DNA of 64,000 nucleotides from assembly GCF_015594725.1 (NCBI RefSeq), contig NZ_JADNRC010000016.1, forward strand, positions 1-64,000. The letters run 5' to 3'. The stretch is from Flavobacterium sp. ALJ2. Its GTDB lineage: Bacteria > Bacteroidota > Bacteroidia > Flavobacteriales > Flavobacteriaceae. The notes under the pieces were generated by a model that ran no database searches, was not told the origin of the DNA, and saw only the letters and a list, made by a program, of their open reading frames with translations. How positions within the stretch are numbered: position 1 is the stretch's first letter; each line of letters begins with the position of its first letter. Both the position numbers and the translations under genes were made by a program. This document shows, one piece after another, positions 9,201-15,540 of this stretch.

Positions 9201-10375
9201 GTAGCGACCGAAAATATGGCAAAGGAGGCAAACTACTTAAAGACGAAAAGTATTATTATAAATATGATGAAGAAGGGAATTTAATACACAAAAGCCCTAG
9301 AAATATTCTTGAAAAGCTGAAATTTTCAGAACCCACCAACTGGATGGATAGATTAATTGGCAACAAAACCGAGGAAACCAGATTGCAACATGAGCATGAG
9401 CAGTGGCAACAAGGAGATACTGGATACAGCTGGCTTGCTAACGGAATGCTCGAAAGTGTAACCAACTCTGATGGGAAAGTTGTAAGTTTTGAATATGACG
9501 CACTTGGAAGACGTACCGCAAAAATTGCATACAAAGAAATAAATCGCTATTTTTGGGACGGTAACGTTCTTATTCATGAATGGAAATATCCATTAAACGA
9601 AAGACCGAAATTAATTGTTGTTGACGAAGACAATTTGGTTTACAACAAACCTGAACCAATTGAGAATTTAATTACTTGGGTTTATGAAGAAGGTTCTTTT
9701 ATTCCGAGTGCAAAGATTATTGGCGAAGAGAAGTTTTCAATAATTAATGATTATATTGGTCGTCCTGTACATGTTTACAGTGAAGTTGGCGAACTCGTTT
9801 GGGAAACCGATTATGATATTTATGGGGGATTAAGAGAATTTAAAGGAGATAGAGAATTTTTGCCGTTTAGGCAACTAGGTCAATATGAGGATGTAGAAAC
9901 AGGATTATATTACAATCGATTCCGTTATTATAACCCTGAAACTGGGGTTTACATAAGTCAGGATCCTATCGGATTAGCGGGAAATAATCCGAATTTCTAT
10001 GCCTACGTTCATGATTCAAATAGGATGGTCGATCCGTTTGGATTAATGGAATTATTTAGATCAATGACTCGTGAAGAATTCTTTGATATAAAAAACCACG
10101 GGTGGAGAGGTGGTGAAAACATGTCAGGGAAATGGTTTGCAGAAAGTTACGAAGATGCTGTAACATGGGGACATAAAATGGGACACGGCTCTGATTCTAA
10201 ATTTTATGTTGTAGGGTTTGAAATAGATGATGATATTGCTAAAAATGCCTTTATGCCAAGTGATTACGATAATTATGATGGTATTGGTAAAGCAAGATAT
10301 CTTGAAGCTGATGACCTAAACAGTAAACAGACTCCTGTTAAATCTATTAATTCACAAAGAGTAAAATGTAAATAA
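6233..10375 (+). CDS. rhs: PAAR-Rhs effector with a C-terminal toxin tip
   Basis: This is a 1380-residue polymorphic toxin. Residues 1-170 form a PAAR-like tip with short beta hairpins rich in Pro, Gly and His. Residues 205-340 resemble the DUF6531 entry of Rhs proteins (DPVNLINGAVIYEG). Then come many YD/RHS repeats, and the conserved core end QDPIGLAGNNPNFYAY...VDPFGL. In Rhs shells autoproteolysis releases the tip after this motif. The tip begins at residue 1272 (base 10046) and is about 109 residues: LFRSMTREEF, then GKWFAESYEDAVTWG, then a late KARYLEADDL. The Arg, the Phe-Ala-Glu-Ser and the late Glu loosely suggest an ADP-ribosyltransferase-like fold, but this is weak inference. The 225-residue gene 2 nt downstream is the probable immunity gene. 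Confidence 0.9.
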   Translation: MLLTDNHFTIVVGIDIHFTTLPPFNPFHPYVGIVIDPFDYIPFLGSNVHVNGFKRGNSDTSGIIIPLVHIPLFSPWVMAPIIGHESMNFFASETVYSDGTRISPKGHMLMTCNDIGIPLSMAVGKTKVGKKMLPFAPTLFAPTSFSLPIPTGKPVMVSGPYLPDWGGMLTGLASSIGFSTLMKKVRGLAKKINMKGSKSPKGLKDSLRKCAHDPVNLINGAVIYEGSDFDIASPITLNWERSWYSDSEYIGWLGHGVHSVYDRAVELYPEDDALGLRMDDGRLVAFPTLLPDEDYYLREEKTTLKRTEKGYQAYDHKSKLFYDFALFDGKKYQLTQITNNDGLCIIFEFTGYRLNKIIDVSGREIKVSTKEGFIQKLELVTPEQDELLVAYEYDEHYNMVAILDALQKPTRIEYENHLMVKKTDRNGQAFYWEYDAQNKCIHTWGDGGWQEGWMEYHTQEGYNIITDANGAVRIYYYEPNQLVTQEKDPMGNSIFYDYTEFMELYREIDQEGRILGFTYDNMGNKISTTYPDGTKEMMLYDDENRPSIAIDPEGHKTIYLYNKEKAHQLKTIIAPDKTSTHFTYNDDGLLASVAKNKNKLQLVYDQQYNLIEWRENDQKLKTWEYNYRGRVRAIYTPMQMADYFTYDALDRVQKIVEKDSNVIEFSYNNYSEVIALKDRKNNIKFSYTPLGSLATREQNGVKVRFAYDKMEQLKSIQNEDYESYTFTRNKAGHIIKEAAFDGIIKKYNRNLVGEVTRIERPNGKYTEYEQDALGRITRANYHDGTWEIYTYNKNGLLVEATNQNVSIYFERDPNGRIIQETQKQQLDIAENAITLTATYNVLGQRTNISTSLGADVNTYYNEKGQLERIEAQSTELKEQHQTWETTLKRDELGREIERYATGGLHIKTSYNSSGKQKEQEIFANSKRTGARYYNWDTNQQLRSVVNQLTEGMTFFDYDDFGNLAKADYDGKGELYKTPDAVGNLYKTYDRSDRKYGKGGKLLKDEKYYYKYDEEGNLIHKSPRNILEKLKFSEPTNWMDRLIGNKTEETRLQHEHEQWQQGDTGYSWLANGMLESVTNSDGKVVSFEYDALGRRTAKIAYKEINRYFWDGNVLIHEWKYPLNERPKLIVVDEDNLVYNKPEPIENLITWVYEEGSFIPSAKIIGEEKFSIINDYIGRPVHVYSEVGELVWETDYDIYGGLREFKGDREFLPFRQLGQYEDVETGLYYNRFRYYNPETGVYISQDPIGLAGNNPNFYAYVHDSNRMVDPFGLMELFRSMTREEFFDIKNHGWRGGENMSGKWFAESYEDAVTWGHKMGHGSDSKFYVVGFEIDDDIAKNAFMPSDYDNYDGIGKARYLEADDLNSKQTPVKSINSQRVKCK
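9608..9981 (+). repeat. Rhs core segment duplicated at 11565-11938
   Basis: These 374 bases of the Rhs core are the same as 11565-11938 by direct comparison, with an offset of 1957. Flanking bases differ at once on both sides. The segment encodes the end of the shell up to QDPIGLAG, just before the variable tip. It is the natural crossover site for swapping toxin tips. Confidence 0.9.
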
Positions 10376-10376
10376 A

Positions 10377-11054
10377 ATGAAAGACGCTATAATTACTTGG
10401 AATAAAACTTATTTCGATGGGGAAAATAGATTATTACCTATTAGCAATCAGTTATATTGTAATTTTTATGACGATAACCTTGGAGGATGGACTATTGATT
10501 TAAGATTTGATGAACCACCAAGGATTCAAGGTTATAAATCTAAAGGAAAAGTTGGCTTTATGATGGACAATGCTCCTTCTCATATTTTAAAAAAAGGATA
10601 TGTTTTTGATGTTTTTCACGGTCCTCATAAAGTAGGAATATGTGAAATAATTTCAATAAGTAGTATATCTATAATGAATATCTTAGATCGAGTGGAATCA
10701 TTAGAGATTGAAAAACAAGATTTTAAAATGTACGTTAGTTCCATTAGGGATGATTCGTTTGATTATTCAGATGATGAACTTAAAAAATTAATAAAATATA
10801 GTTCCGATTATCCCTATTTATTTTCACTAGTTTTAAAACTAAATAAAGAAATAGCTTTAGAATACTTAAAACAATATTATTTAAAATATCCAATAAAAAA
10901 CAATGCTGTATATCATTCTAGCTTATCTTTATTTTTATTTAATATTGATAAATATTTAGGTAGAGAAAACTTTAATAAATTTATAAAAGAATTACCTAAA
11001 AATGTAAATGAAGATGAAATAATTAAATCTGCAATAGAAGAAATTTTACTATAA
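10377..11054 (+). CDS. Probable immunity protein for the main Rhs tip
   Basis: This 225-residue cytosolic protein starts 2 nt after the Rhs stop codon, the position of a cognate immunity gene. The first 90 residues form a beta-rich domain (GGWTIDLRFDEPP, KGKVGFMMDNAP, GYVFDVFHGPHKVG) that reminds me of the beta-barrel of elongation factor Tu domain II. That resemblance is from memory and not tested. The C-terminal half (residues 115-225) is alpha-helical and Lys/Leu-rich. Absence of a signal peptide suggests that the toxin acts in the cytoplasm. A hairpin terminator follows at 11095. Confidence 0.6.
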   Translation: MKDAIITWNKTYFDGENRLLPISNQLYCNFYDDNLGGWTIDLRFDEPPRIQGYKSKGKVGFMMDNAPSHILKKGYVFDVFHGPHKVGICEIISISSISIMNILDRVESLEIEKQDFKMYVSSIRDDSFDYSDDELKKLIKYSSDYPYLFSLVLKLNKEIALEYLKQYYLKYPIKNNAVYHSSLSLFLFNIDKYLGRENFNKFIKELPKNVNEDEIIKSAIEEILL

Positions 11055-11094
11055 AAATTATATAGTACTTTATTTGTTTTACTCAAATATAAAG

Positions 11095-11130
11095 CAAACC
11101 TCGCTAATTGCGGGGTTTGGTGTTTTTTTA
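11095..11130 (+). terminator. Terminator of the vgrG-rhs-immunity operon
   Basis: A 10-bp stem (CAAACCTCGC with GCGGGGTTTG, one G-T pair) with loop TAATT is followed by a run of T. It lies 40 nt after the immunity stop codon on the same strand, so it closes the effector operon. Confidence 0.8.
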
Positions 11131-11157
11131 GAGAATATTGAATTTTAAAACCCTATA

Positions 11158-11220
11158 CAGCGGGCAATTATCGATCTCATTCAGTCGTTCACTTAGTTGC
11201 ATTCGTCGCTACCAGTCGGC
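11158..11220 (+). repeat. Inter-cassette repeat, copy A
   Basis: This stretch, starting CAGCGGGCAATT and ending CCAGTCGGC, is similar to 13393-13460 (copy B), with shared blocks such as GGGCAATT, CAGTCG/CGGTCGTTC, CATTC-TCGCT and CAGTCGG. It is richer in C and G than its surroundings. Both copies sit between an immunity gene and the next Rhs tip, so they mark cassette borders. The remaining gap from 11131 to 11468 holds this repeat, a second hairpin and no gene that I can see. Confidence 0.6.
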
Positions 11221-11325
11221 TAAAAAGCCTCCGTTTCCGCTCCTCTCTTCACACGTTCTCTACCTTACATTGGTGTAGTTTTTTTATTTTTTAGCCAATT
11301 TATTATTTAGAGAATATAGAAAAAT

Positions 11326-11370
11326 CGAACCCCTTAAGAACTCAATAAGGAGGTTTCGTTCTAGTTTTTT
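11326..11370 (+). terminator. Imperfect terminator-like hairpin in the Rhs spacer
   Basis: CGAACC-CCTTA pairs with TAAGG-A-GGTTTCG (11326-11358, two bulges), followed after a few bases by six T at 11365-11370. No intact gene lies directly upstream, so it may be left over from a lost cassette. Confidence 0.4.
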
Positions 11371-11468
11371 ACATTCGAAAATATTATGCTTTTTGGTTTA
11401 ATAATATCTTAAAACGTTGAATTAAAAAATCCACTTCGAATGTTTTCGAAACTACTAATAAGTAGTAA

Positions 11469-12410
11469 TTATATTACAATTACAGTAAAGTTGAAAAAAA
11501 ACGCTATTTTTGGGATGATAATGTTCTTATTAATGAGTGGGAATACGACCTGAAAGAAAGACCTAAATTAATTGTTGTTGACGAAGACAATTTGGTTTAC
11601 AACAAACCTGAACCAATTGAGAATTTAATTACTTGGGTTTATGAAGAAGGTTCTTTTATTCCGAGTGCAAAGATTATTGGCGAAGAGAAGTTTTCAATAA
11701 TTAATGATTATATTGGTCGTCCTGTACATGTTTACAGTGAAGTTGGCGAACTCGTTTGGGAAACCGATTATGATATTTATGGGGGATTAAGAGAATTTAA
11801 AGGAGATAGAGAATTTTTGCCGTTTAGGCAACTAGGTCAATATGAGGATGTAGAAACAGGATTATATTACAATCGATTCCGTTATTATAACCCTGAAACT
11901 GGGGTTTACATAAGTCAGGATCCTATCGGATTAGCGGGGAATAACCCAAATTTCTACGCGTATACGTATGACTCTAATACACAAGTCGATCCGTTTGGGT
12001 TGGATTGCGATGTAAAAGGAACAGCAACTATTAGGCAATACCACAATGGACATTCTGAAGGGCATTTTACGATTGAAATAAAAACAAAAAATGGTTCGAG
12101 TTTAACTACTCATCAAGTGACAAATCGAGAAATGAAAATGTCTAGGATTATAAGCAACACTGACGGATTAGGGAAAGCTCCTTATGAATTAGCTAACACT
12201 AAAGTTATAGAATTATCAAATGCTAAAGCCGCTATGACTCATCAAAAGGACCTAATGAAAGTAAGTGATTTGGGTAAATATGATGTTTTAAATAATAGCT
12301 GTCTTTCTCATGTTACTGATGTTTTAGAAAAGGGAGGGGAAGCTGCAGTTTCTAAAACAGAGTTAGGGTATTATAGATTTGTTGAAAAAATAGGATTTAA
12401 TAGATTATAA
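11469..12410 (+). pseudogene. Orphan Rhs cassette with a papain-like toxin tip
   Basis: The frame is open from 11469 but has no ATG before the tip; the first alternative start is TTG at 11592. It encodes the last part of an Rhs core ending in VDPFGL. A different tip of about 137 residues then begins at base 12004: GHFTIEIKTKNG near its start and NNSCLSHVTDVLEKGG near its end. A His-containing strand ahead of an Asn-Ser-Cys motif is the order of circularly permuted papain-like (NlpC/LRAT-type) hydrolases, so I infer a cysteine peptidase or amidase. The cassette lacks PAAR and shell parts, so it should be silent unless it recombines into the main rhs gene through the 374-bp repeat. An immunity-like gene follows 3 nt later. 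Confidence 0.75.
11565..11938 (+). repeat. Exact copy of the Rhs core segment 9608-9981
   Basis: These 374 bases match 9608-9981 without a difference that I can find. The sequence diverges on both sides: upstream the encoded residues become KRYFWDDNVLINEWEY against NRYFWDGNVLIHEWKY, and downstream synonymous changes begin at the GLAGNN codons. Such a sharp-edged block suggests recent gene conversion. Confidence 0.9.
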
Positions 12411-12413
12411 AAA

Positions 12414-12770
12414 ATGGAAAAACAATATTGTATTGATGTTATACCTCGAATTCAAGATGAAATATGTAACAAAATCTTAAATGATATTGAGATAAATAAG
12501 AATGATTTATTTATTTTTCAGTTAGACCTATATGATAATGAAGAATACCTTACATCTGTGAAATATTTATTGACTCGAGAATTTTCAAAAGAACATAAAC
12601 TTAAAAATCCATATAAAATTTATAACGAAGAGGAGGAATCAAAATATAATTTTATATATAATTATTTAGGAGCTGTATCTTTAAAAATTATAGAAAATTA
12701 CAAATATATAGATAACATTAGAGGCTCCATAAAAGATTTTTTATCTTTACCCGATAGCTCAGATATGTAA
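12414..12770 (+). CDS. Probable immunity protein of the papain-like orphan tip
   Basis: This 118-residue acidic, helical, cytosolic protein lies 3 nt after the orphan Rhs tip. A broken homologue sits behind the broken copy of the same tip at 13713-14074, which supports a tip-immunity pair. Shared residues include LYDNEEYL, LKNPYKIYNEEEE and IDNIRGSI. Its last residues (LPDSSDM) are encoded by a repeat-like sequence also found near 13235, so the original C-terminus was probably replaced when that repeat arrived. No family name is known to me. Confidence 0.6.
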   Translation: MEKQYCIDVIPRIQDEICNKILNDIEINKNDLFIFQLDLYDNEEYLTSVKYLLTREFSKEHKLKNPYKIYNEEEESKYNFIYNYLGAVSLKIIENYKYIDNIRGSIKDFLSLPDSSDM

Positions 12771-12781
12771 TCTGTACCCGC
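12750..12781 (+). repeat. REP-like repeat, copy 1
   Basis: CCCGATAGCTCAGATATG followed by TAATCTGTACCCGC is similar to 13235-13279. The inner part AGAT-ATGTA-ATCT can form a small hairpin. In flavobacterial genomes such CTCGGATTTGTAATCCG-type elements are common and recall the REP sequences moved by IS200-like transposases (inference from memory). It supplies the stop codon and C-terminal residues of the 118-residue immunity gene. Confidence 0.45.
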
Positions 12782-12803
12782 AAAAAGAATCAAACCCATG
12801 TTG

Positions 12804-12825
12804 GCGCAAGCATCTTGCTTGTGTC
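12804..12825 (+). repeat. Palindromic 22-bp motif, copy 1
   Basis: GCGCAAGCATCTTGCTTGTGTC matches 14098-14119 at 18 of 22 positions, and in both the inner part is an imperfect palindrome around AAGC-GCTT. Both lie at joints between toxin remnants. Confidence 0.5.
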
Positions 12826-12832
12826 CGCTTTG

Positions 12833-12913
12833 TTTAAATATAAGCCCGATGGTGTAGATGGATTTAATGAAAGTAATTTAAAAAAATTACAGAGTAAATT
12901 TAAATGCAATTAA
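12833..12913 (+). pseudogene. C-terminal fragment of a third toxin tip
   Basis: An open frame ending FNESNLKKLQSKFKCN runs straight into the palindromic motif upstream and has no start codon. It stops 2 nt before the ATG of the 104-residue gene at 12916, the spacing of a toxin-immunity junction. I infer the tail of an otherwise lost toxin tip. The fragment is too short for a family call. Confidence 0.4.
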
Positions 12914-12915
12914 TC

Positions 12916-13230
12916 ATGGATTTAAAAGATAATCTTATTTTAGTAACAGAAGATGGTACTTCAATAAATATAGCTTTTTTTGAATTTTCTTTGATAAACG
13001 AAAAGAACAAACACTATTCTGGTAATATTATTTTACATAAAGAAAGAGTACCCAAAAAATTACAAGAATTACTTACAGAACAAGAAAAATTAGTAACAGA
13101 AGGCTCATTTCTTTTAGTAGATCAAATTGGGGAAGAAATTAATAAGTTTAATATTTTTATTGAAACTTCAAATCTTAAAATATATGATTTATATATTGAA
13201 AATGGAGAGGGCGATTTTAAAATTTATTAA
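12916..13230 (+). CDS. Small orphan immunity-like protein
   Basis: This 104-residue cytosolic protein starts at ATG 12916 (MDLKDNLILVTEDG). That start fits the preceding toxin remnant better than the in-frame ATG at 12904, which overlaps it. It is beta-rich at the N-terminus with a central charged helix (VPKKLQELLTEQEKL) and an acidic end. I do not recognise a family. Its place behind a toxin fragment and before a terminator suggests an immunity gene retained after its toxin was lost. A second repeat copy starts 4 nt after the stop codon. Confidence 0.55.
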   Translation: MDLKDNLILVTEDGTSINIAFFEFSLINEKNKHYSGNIILHKERVPKKLQELLTEQEKLVTEGSFLLVDQIGEEINKFNIFIETSNLKIYDLYIENGEGDFKIY

Positions 13231-13234
13231 TACT

Positions 13235-13279
13235 CCCGATCGCTCGGATTTGATAACGCGGATTTTTAATCCGTGTGCC
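13235..13279 (+). repeat. REP-like repeat, copy 2
   Basis: This stretch begins CCCGATCGCTCGGATTTG and contains the hairpin CGGATT-TTT-AATCCG at 13259-13273, followed by GTGTGC. It parallels the copy at 12750-12781. Both lie directly at the end of an immunity gene. Confidence 0.45.
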
Positions 13280-13303
13280 ATAGAGAAGAAAATAACATTG
13301 ATA

Positions 13304-13330
13304 AAAACCACACAAAAAGTGTGGTTTTAT
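13304..13330 (+). terminator. Hairpin terminator behind the 104-residue gene
   Basis: A perfect 10-bp stem (AAAACCACAC with GTGTGGTTTT) with loop AAAAA. Arms rich in A and T make it usable on either strand. Confidence 0.65.
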
Positions 13331-13392
13331 CGTTTTATAAAAGGCTTACTAACTGTTTATTGAAAGAATCTAACAAAGCTGTAAAATCCAAA

Positions 13393-13460
13393 CAGTGGGC
13401 AATTTATCTGTCTCTCTTCGGTCGTTCCCTTTGTTCCATTCCTCGCTTTCAGTCGGTCGG
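13393..13460 (+). repeat. Inter-cassette repeat, copy B
   Basis: This stretch starts CAGTGGGCAATTTATC and ends TTTCAGTCGGTCGG, and matches copy A at 11158-11220 over its length with small gaps. It again separates an immunity gene from the next toxin remnant. The rest of 13331-13507 shows no gene. Confidence 0.6.
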
Positions 13461-13507
13461 GATTGGGAACAAATTCTTATGTACTTGTTCAAACAAGTAC
13501 AATTAAT

Positions 13508-13708
13508 CTAGCAGATACAGCTATGAAATACCAGTAAGAGTCTATTAAAATCTCTGATTTAGGAAAATATGAAGCTATCAATAACAGTTGTTTATCTCAT
13601 GTAACTGACGTATTAGAAAACGGGGGTAAAGCTCCTGTATCTAAAACTAAATTAGGATATGCAAAATTCTTACGAAGAAATGGATTTAATTTAATAGAAT
13701 GTAAATAA
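13508..13708 (+). pseudogene. Truncated second copy of the papain-like tip
   Basis: Reading from CTA at 13508, the frame encodes LADTAMKYQ, then TAA at 13535, then ESIKISDLGKYEAINNSCLS and on to GFNLIECK. It aligns along its whole length with the last third of the orphan tip at 12210-12410, including the NNSCLSHVTDVLE motif. The N-terminal part with the His strand is missing, and the TAA stands where the intact copy has a Lys codon. It is a dead paralogous tip. The frameshifted immunity copy follows 4 nt later. Confidence 0.75.
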
Positions 13709-13712
13709 AATT

Positions 13713-14074
13713 ATGGGAATGATTCAATGTGTAAAACATGGTTTATATGGAATCGCAATTAATATTGAAAATTCCATATGTGAGAAAATTAATAAAAACC
13801 AAGAACTTTTCTCTTCAAATTTAAGTGTTGTTGAAGTTTACTTGTATGATGGAGAAGAATATTTATATAATCTAAATTATATCATTACTAATGAAACAAA
13901 AAAAAGTATAATCTTAAATCAGTATATAAAATTCATAATGAAGAAGATGAAAAACAATTAAAAGACTTAGATAGCTTGGTAGGAGTAATTTGTGCTAAAT
14001 ACCTTAGTGAATATATATTCATCAATAATATTAAAAATGTCATTGATGAATATATAAATAGAAATCACGAATAA
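13713..14074 (+). pseudogene. Frameshifted paralogue of the 118-residue immunity gene
   Basis: The frame from ATG 13713 is open to 13961, but homology to the 12414 gene jumps frame at the A8 run 13898-13905. With one more A it would continue NLKSVYKIHNEEDEK through INNIKNVIDEYINRNHE to the stop at 14072-14074. This matches LKNPYKIYNEEEE and IDNIRGSIKD of the intact copy. It shows where the intact copy would end naturally, before its repeat-derived tail. It is either decay or a homopolymer error. Confidence 0.7.
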
Positions 14075-14097
14075 TTTTTATATAAATCTAAAGGTAT

Positions 14098-14119
14098 GCG
14101 TAAGCTTCAAGCTTGTGTC
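14098..14119 (+). repeat. Palindromic 22-bp motif, copy 2
   Basis: GCGTAAGCTTCAAGCTTGTGTC is the partner of 12804-12825. Its centre AAGCTT-C-AAGCTT is an imperfect palindrome. It lies directly upstream of the last Rhs scar. Confidence 0.5.
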
Positions 14120-14133
14120 AGTCGAGAGATTCA

Positions 14134-14202
14134 TTTAGACAGCTTGAACAGTATGGAGATGTAGAAACAGGACTTTACTACAATAGGTTCAGGTACTATA
14201 AT
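14134..14202 (+). pseudogene. Rhs core scar at the island edge
   Basis: These 69 bases encode FRQLEQYGDVETGLYYNRFR followed by YYN, the shell-end motif of the main Rhs protein, but with many synonymous differences from it. The match ends abruptly, 8 nt before the terC stop codon on the opposite strand. It marks the downstream border of the effector island. Confidence 0.75.
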
Positions 14203-14210
14203 GTTTGCTG

Positions 14211-14987
14211 TTATGATTTTGATCGTTTTCTCATTTTCATATTAATAAACTCTACTGCCAATGAAAACGAAATGGCAAAATACAAGTATCCTTTTGGTAC
14301 TGCGCCTATATGTTCACCAATTAGAGATGCATTAGATAGGTGCATACTTTCGGTGATTAGCATAAATCCAATTAAGATTAAAAAGGCTAATCCTAAAATT
14401 TGTATAGAAGGGTTTGCATTTACAAAATTTCCAACTGGAACCGCAAACAGCATCATTACCATTACCGAAATAATTACGGCTGTAATCATAATCGTTAAAG
14501 CACCTGTAACACCGTTTGTCATTCCTACAGCAGTCAGGATTGAATCTACAGAAAATATTAAATCGATTAGTAAAATTTGTACAATTACATTCGAAAAAGA
14601 TTTTTTTGCAACCCCTTTTAATGTTTGCTCTTCTTCGCCTTTATGATCTACTTTTTCACTTATTTCTTTGGTACTTTTATAAATCAAGAATAATCCACCG
14701 CCTAATAAAATCAAAGCTTGCCCGGTAAAATCGGCATTTAGCCAACCCCAATTGATGCTAAAAACAGTTGCTTTCATTGCTATTAAATACGAAATACCCA
14801 TTAATAGAGCAATACGCATAAACATGGCCAAAAACAAACCAATTCGAGTCGCTTTTTTACGCTCTTCGGGGGGTAGTTTTCCTGTTACTATTGATATAAA
14901 AATGATATTGTCAATTCCTAAAATAATTTCAAGAAAGGTCAGTGTCAATAAGGCAATCCATGCATCAGGATTTAAAAATACTTCCAT
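14211..14987 (-). CDS. TerC family integral membrane protein
   Basis: This 258-residue inner-membrane protein has about seven hydrophobic segments and the two acidic signatures of the TerC/Alx family, LEIILGIDNIIF near residue 22 and FSVDSILTAVGM near residue 145. TerC proteins are linked to metal (manganese) export and tellurite resistance; recent work ties them to metalation of secreted proteins. Substrate is unknown here. It ends right beside an Rhs scar on the other strand. The last residues (KMRKRSKS) look like a normal cytosolic tail, so the island seems not to have cut it. Confidence 0.88.
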   Translation of the reverse strand: MEVFLNPDAWIALLTLTFLEIILGIDNIIFISIVTGKLPPEERKKATRIGLFLAMFMRIALLMGISYLIAMKATVFSINWGWLNADFTGQALILLGGGLFLIYKSTKEISEKVDHKGEEEQTLKGVAKKSFSNVIVQILLIDLIFSVDSILTAVGMTNGVTGALTIMITAVIISVMVMMLFAVPVGNFVNANPSIQILGLAFLILIGFMLITESMHLSNASLIGEHIGAVPKGYLYFAISFSLAVEFINMKMRKRSKS

Positions 14988-15030
14988 TTAAAATTGGGTG
15001 TTAATTAGGGGGTGAAATTAGGGATAAAAA

Positions 15031-15402
15031 TTAATCTATTCGAACAACAGTTCCACGTTGTTTTTGGTTAGAACCAATCATTCCGAATTCAAAAGTATAA
15101 GAATTTTGGGTTGTACTTAAAATTTTCATTCCAATTGCTTTCTCTTCGGCTTTATTTTTAGGATGTTTCTTTTGTAGAACATATTCGCAATCGCTTACCC
15201 AACGAATAGTTGCAGTGTCGGTTTTACCTTCATACGTTTCTATTTCAATATCATTTTTTCTTTCAAAAATGGTAGTTTTTTTTACTCCATCAACTTCGAA
15301 TTCAAACTTAAATTTTCCAGTTTTAAAATCCTTGCAATTGTGTTCGGCATTGTAACAAGATGCGATAATAAGTAATAAAGGGAGTACTAGTAATTTTTTC
15401 AT
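15031..15402 (-). CDS. Small lipoprotein of unknown function
   Basis: This 123-residue lipoprotein uses the ATG at 15402 (MKKLLVLPLLLIIASC, lipobox IASC). An upstream in-frame start gives a Lys-rich extension with no signal value, so I reject it. The mature part is beta-rich with FKFEFEVDG, TATIRWVSDCEYVL and FEFGMIGSNQKQRGTVVRID. Flavobacteria have many such short periplasmic lipoproteins. I know no experimental role. It stands alone between terC and the DinB-like gene on the same strand. Confidence 0.7.
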   Translation of the reverse strand: MKKLLVLPLLLIIASCYNAEHNCKDFKTGKFKFEFEVDGVKKTTIFERKNDIEIETYEGKTDTATIRWVSDCEYVLQKKHPKNKAEEKAIGMKILSTTQNSYTFEFGMIGSNQKQRGTVVRID

Positions 15403-15540
15403 GATAAATGATTTGTTTAATTTTTTTTGGAGCTTTTTCCTGCTTTTCACTAGAATCTTTTTATTTTTTAAAGAAAAAAATAAAAAGGATTTTCGCTTCA
15501 ATCAGGGCTACTCTGAGCAGACAGAAAGGAATAGAGTGTT

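Noticed and set aside
9608..14202. An insertion sequence or integrase as the cause of the Rhs duplications
   Set aside because: No transposase or recombinase gene is present in the region; homologous recombination explains the copies.
14113..14646. A 177-codon frame fusing the Rhs scar to sequence opposite terC
   Set aside because: Only the first codons are Rhs-derived; the rest is the antisense of a conserved TerC gene.
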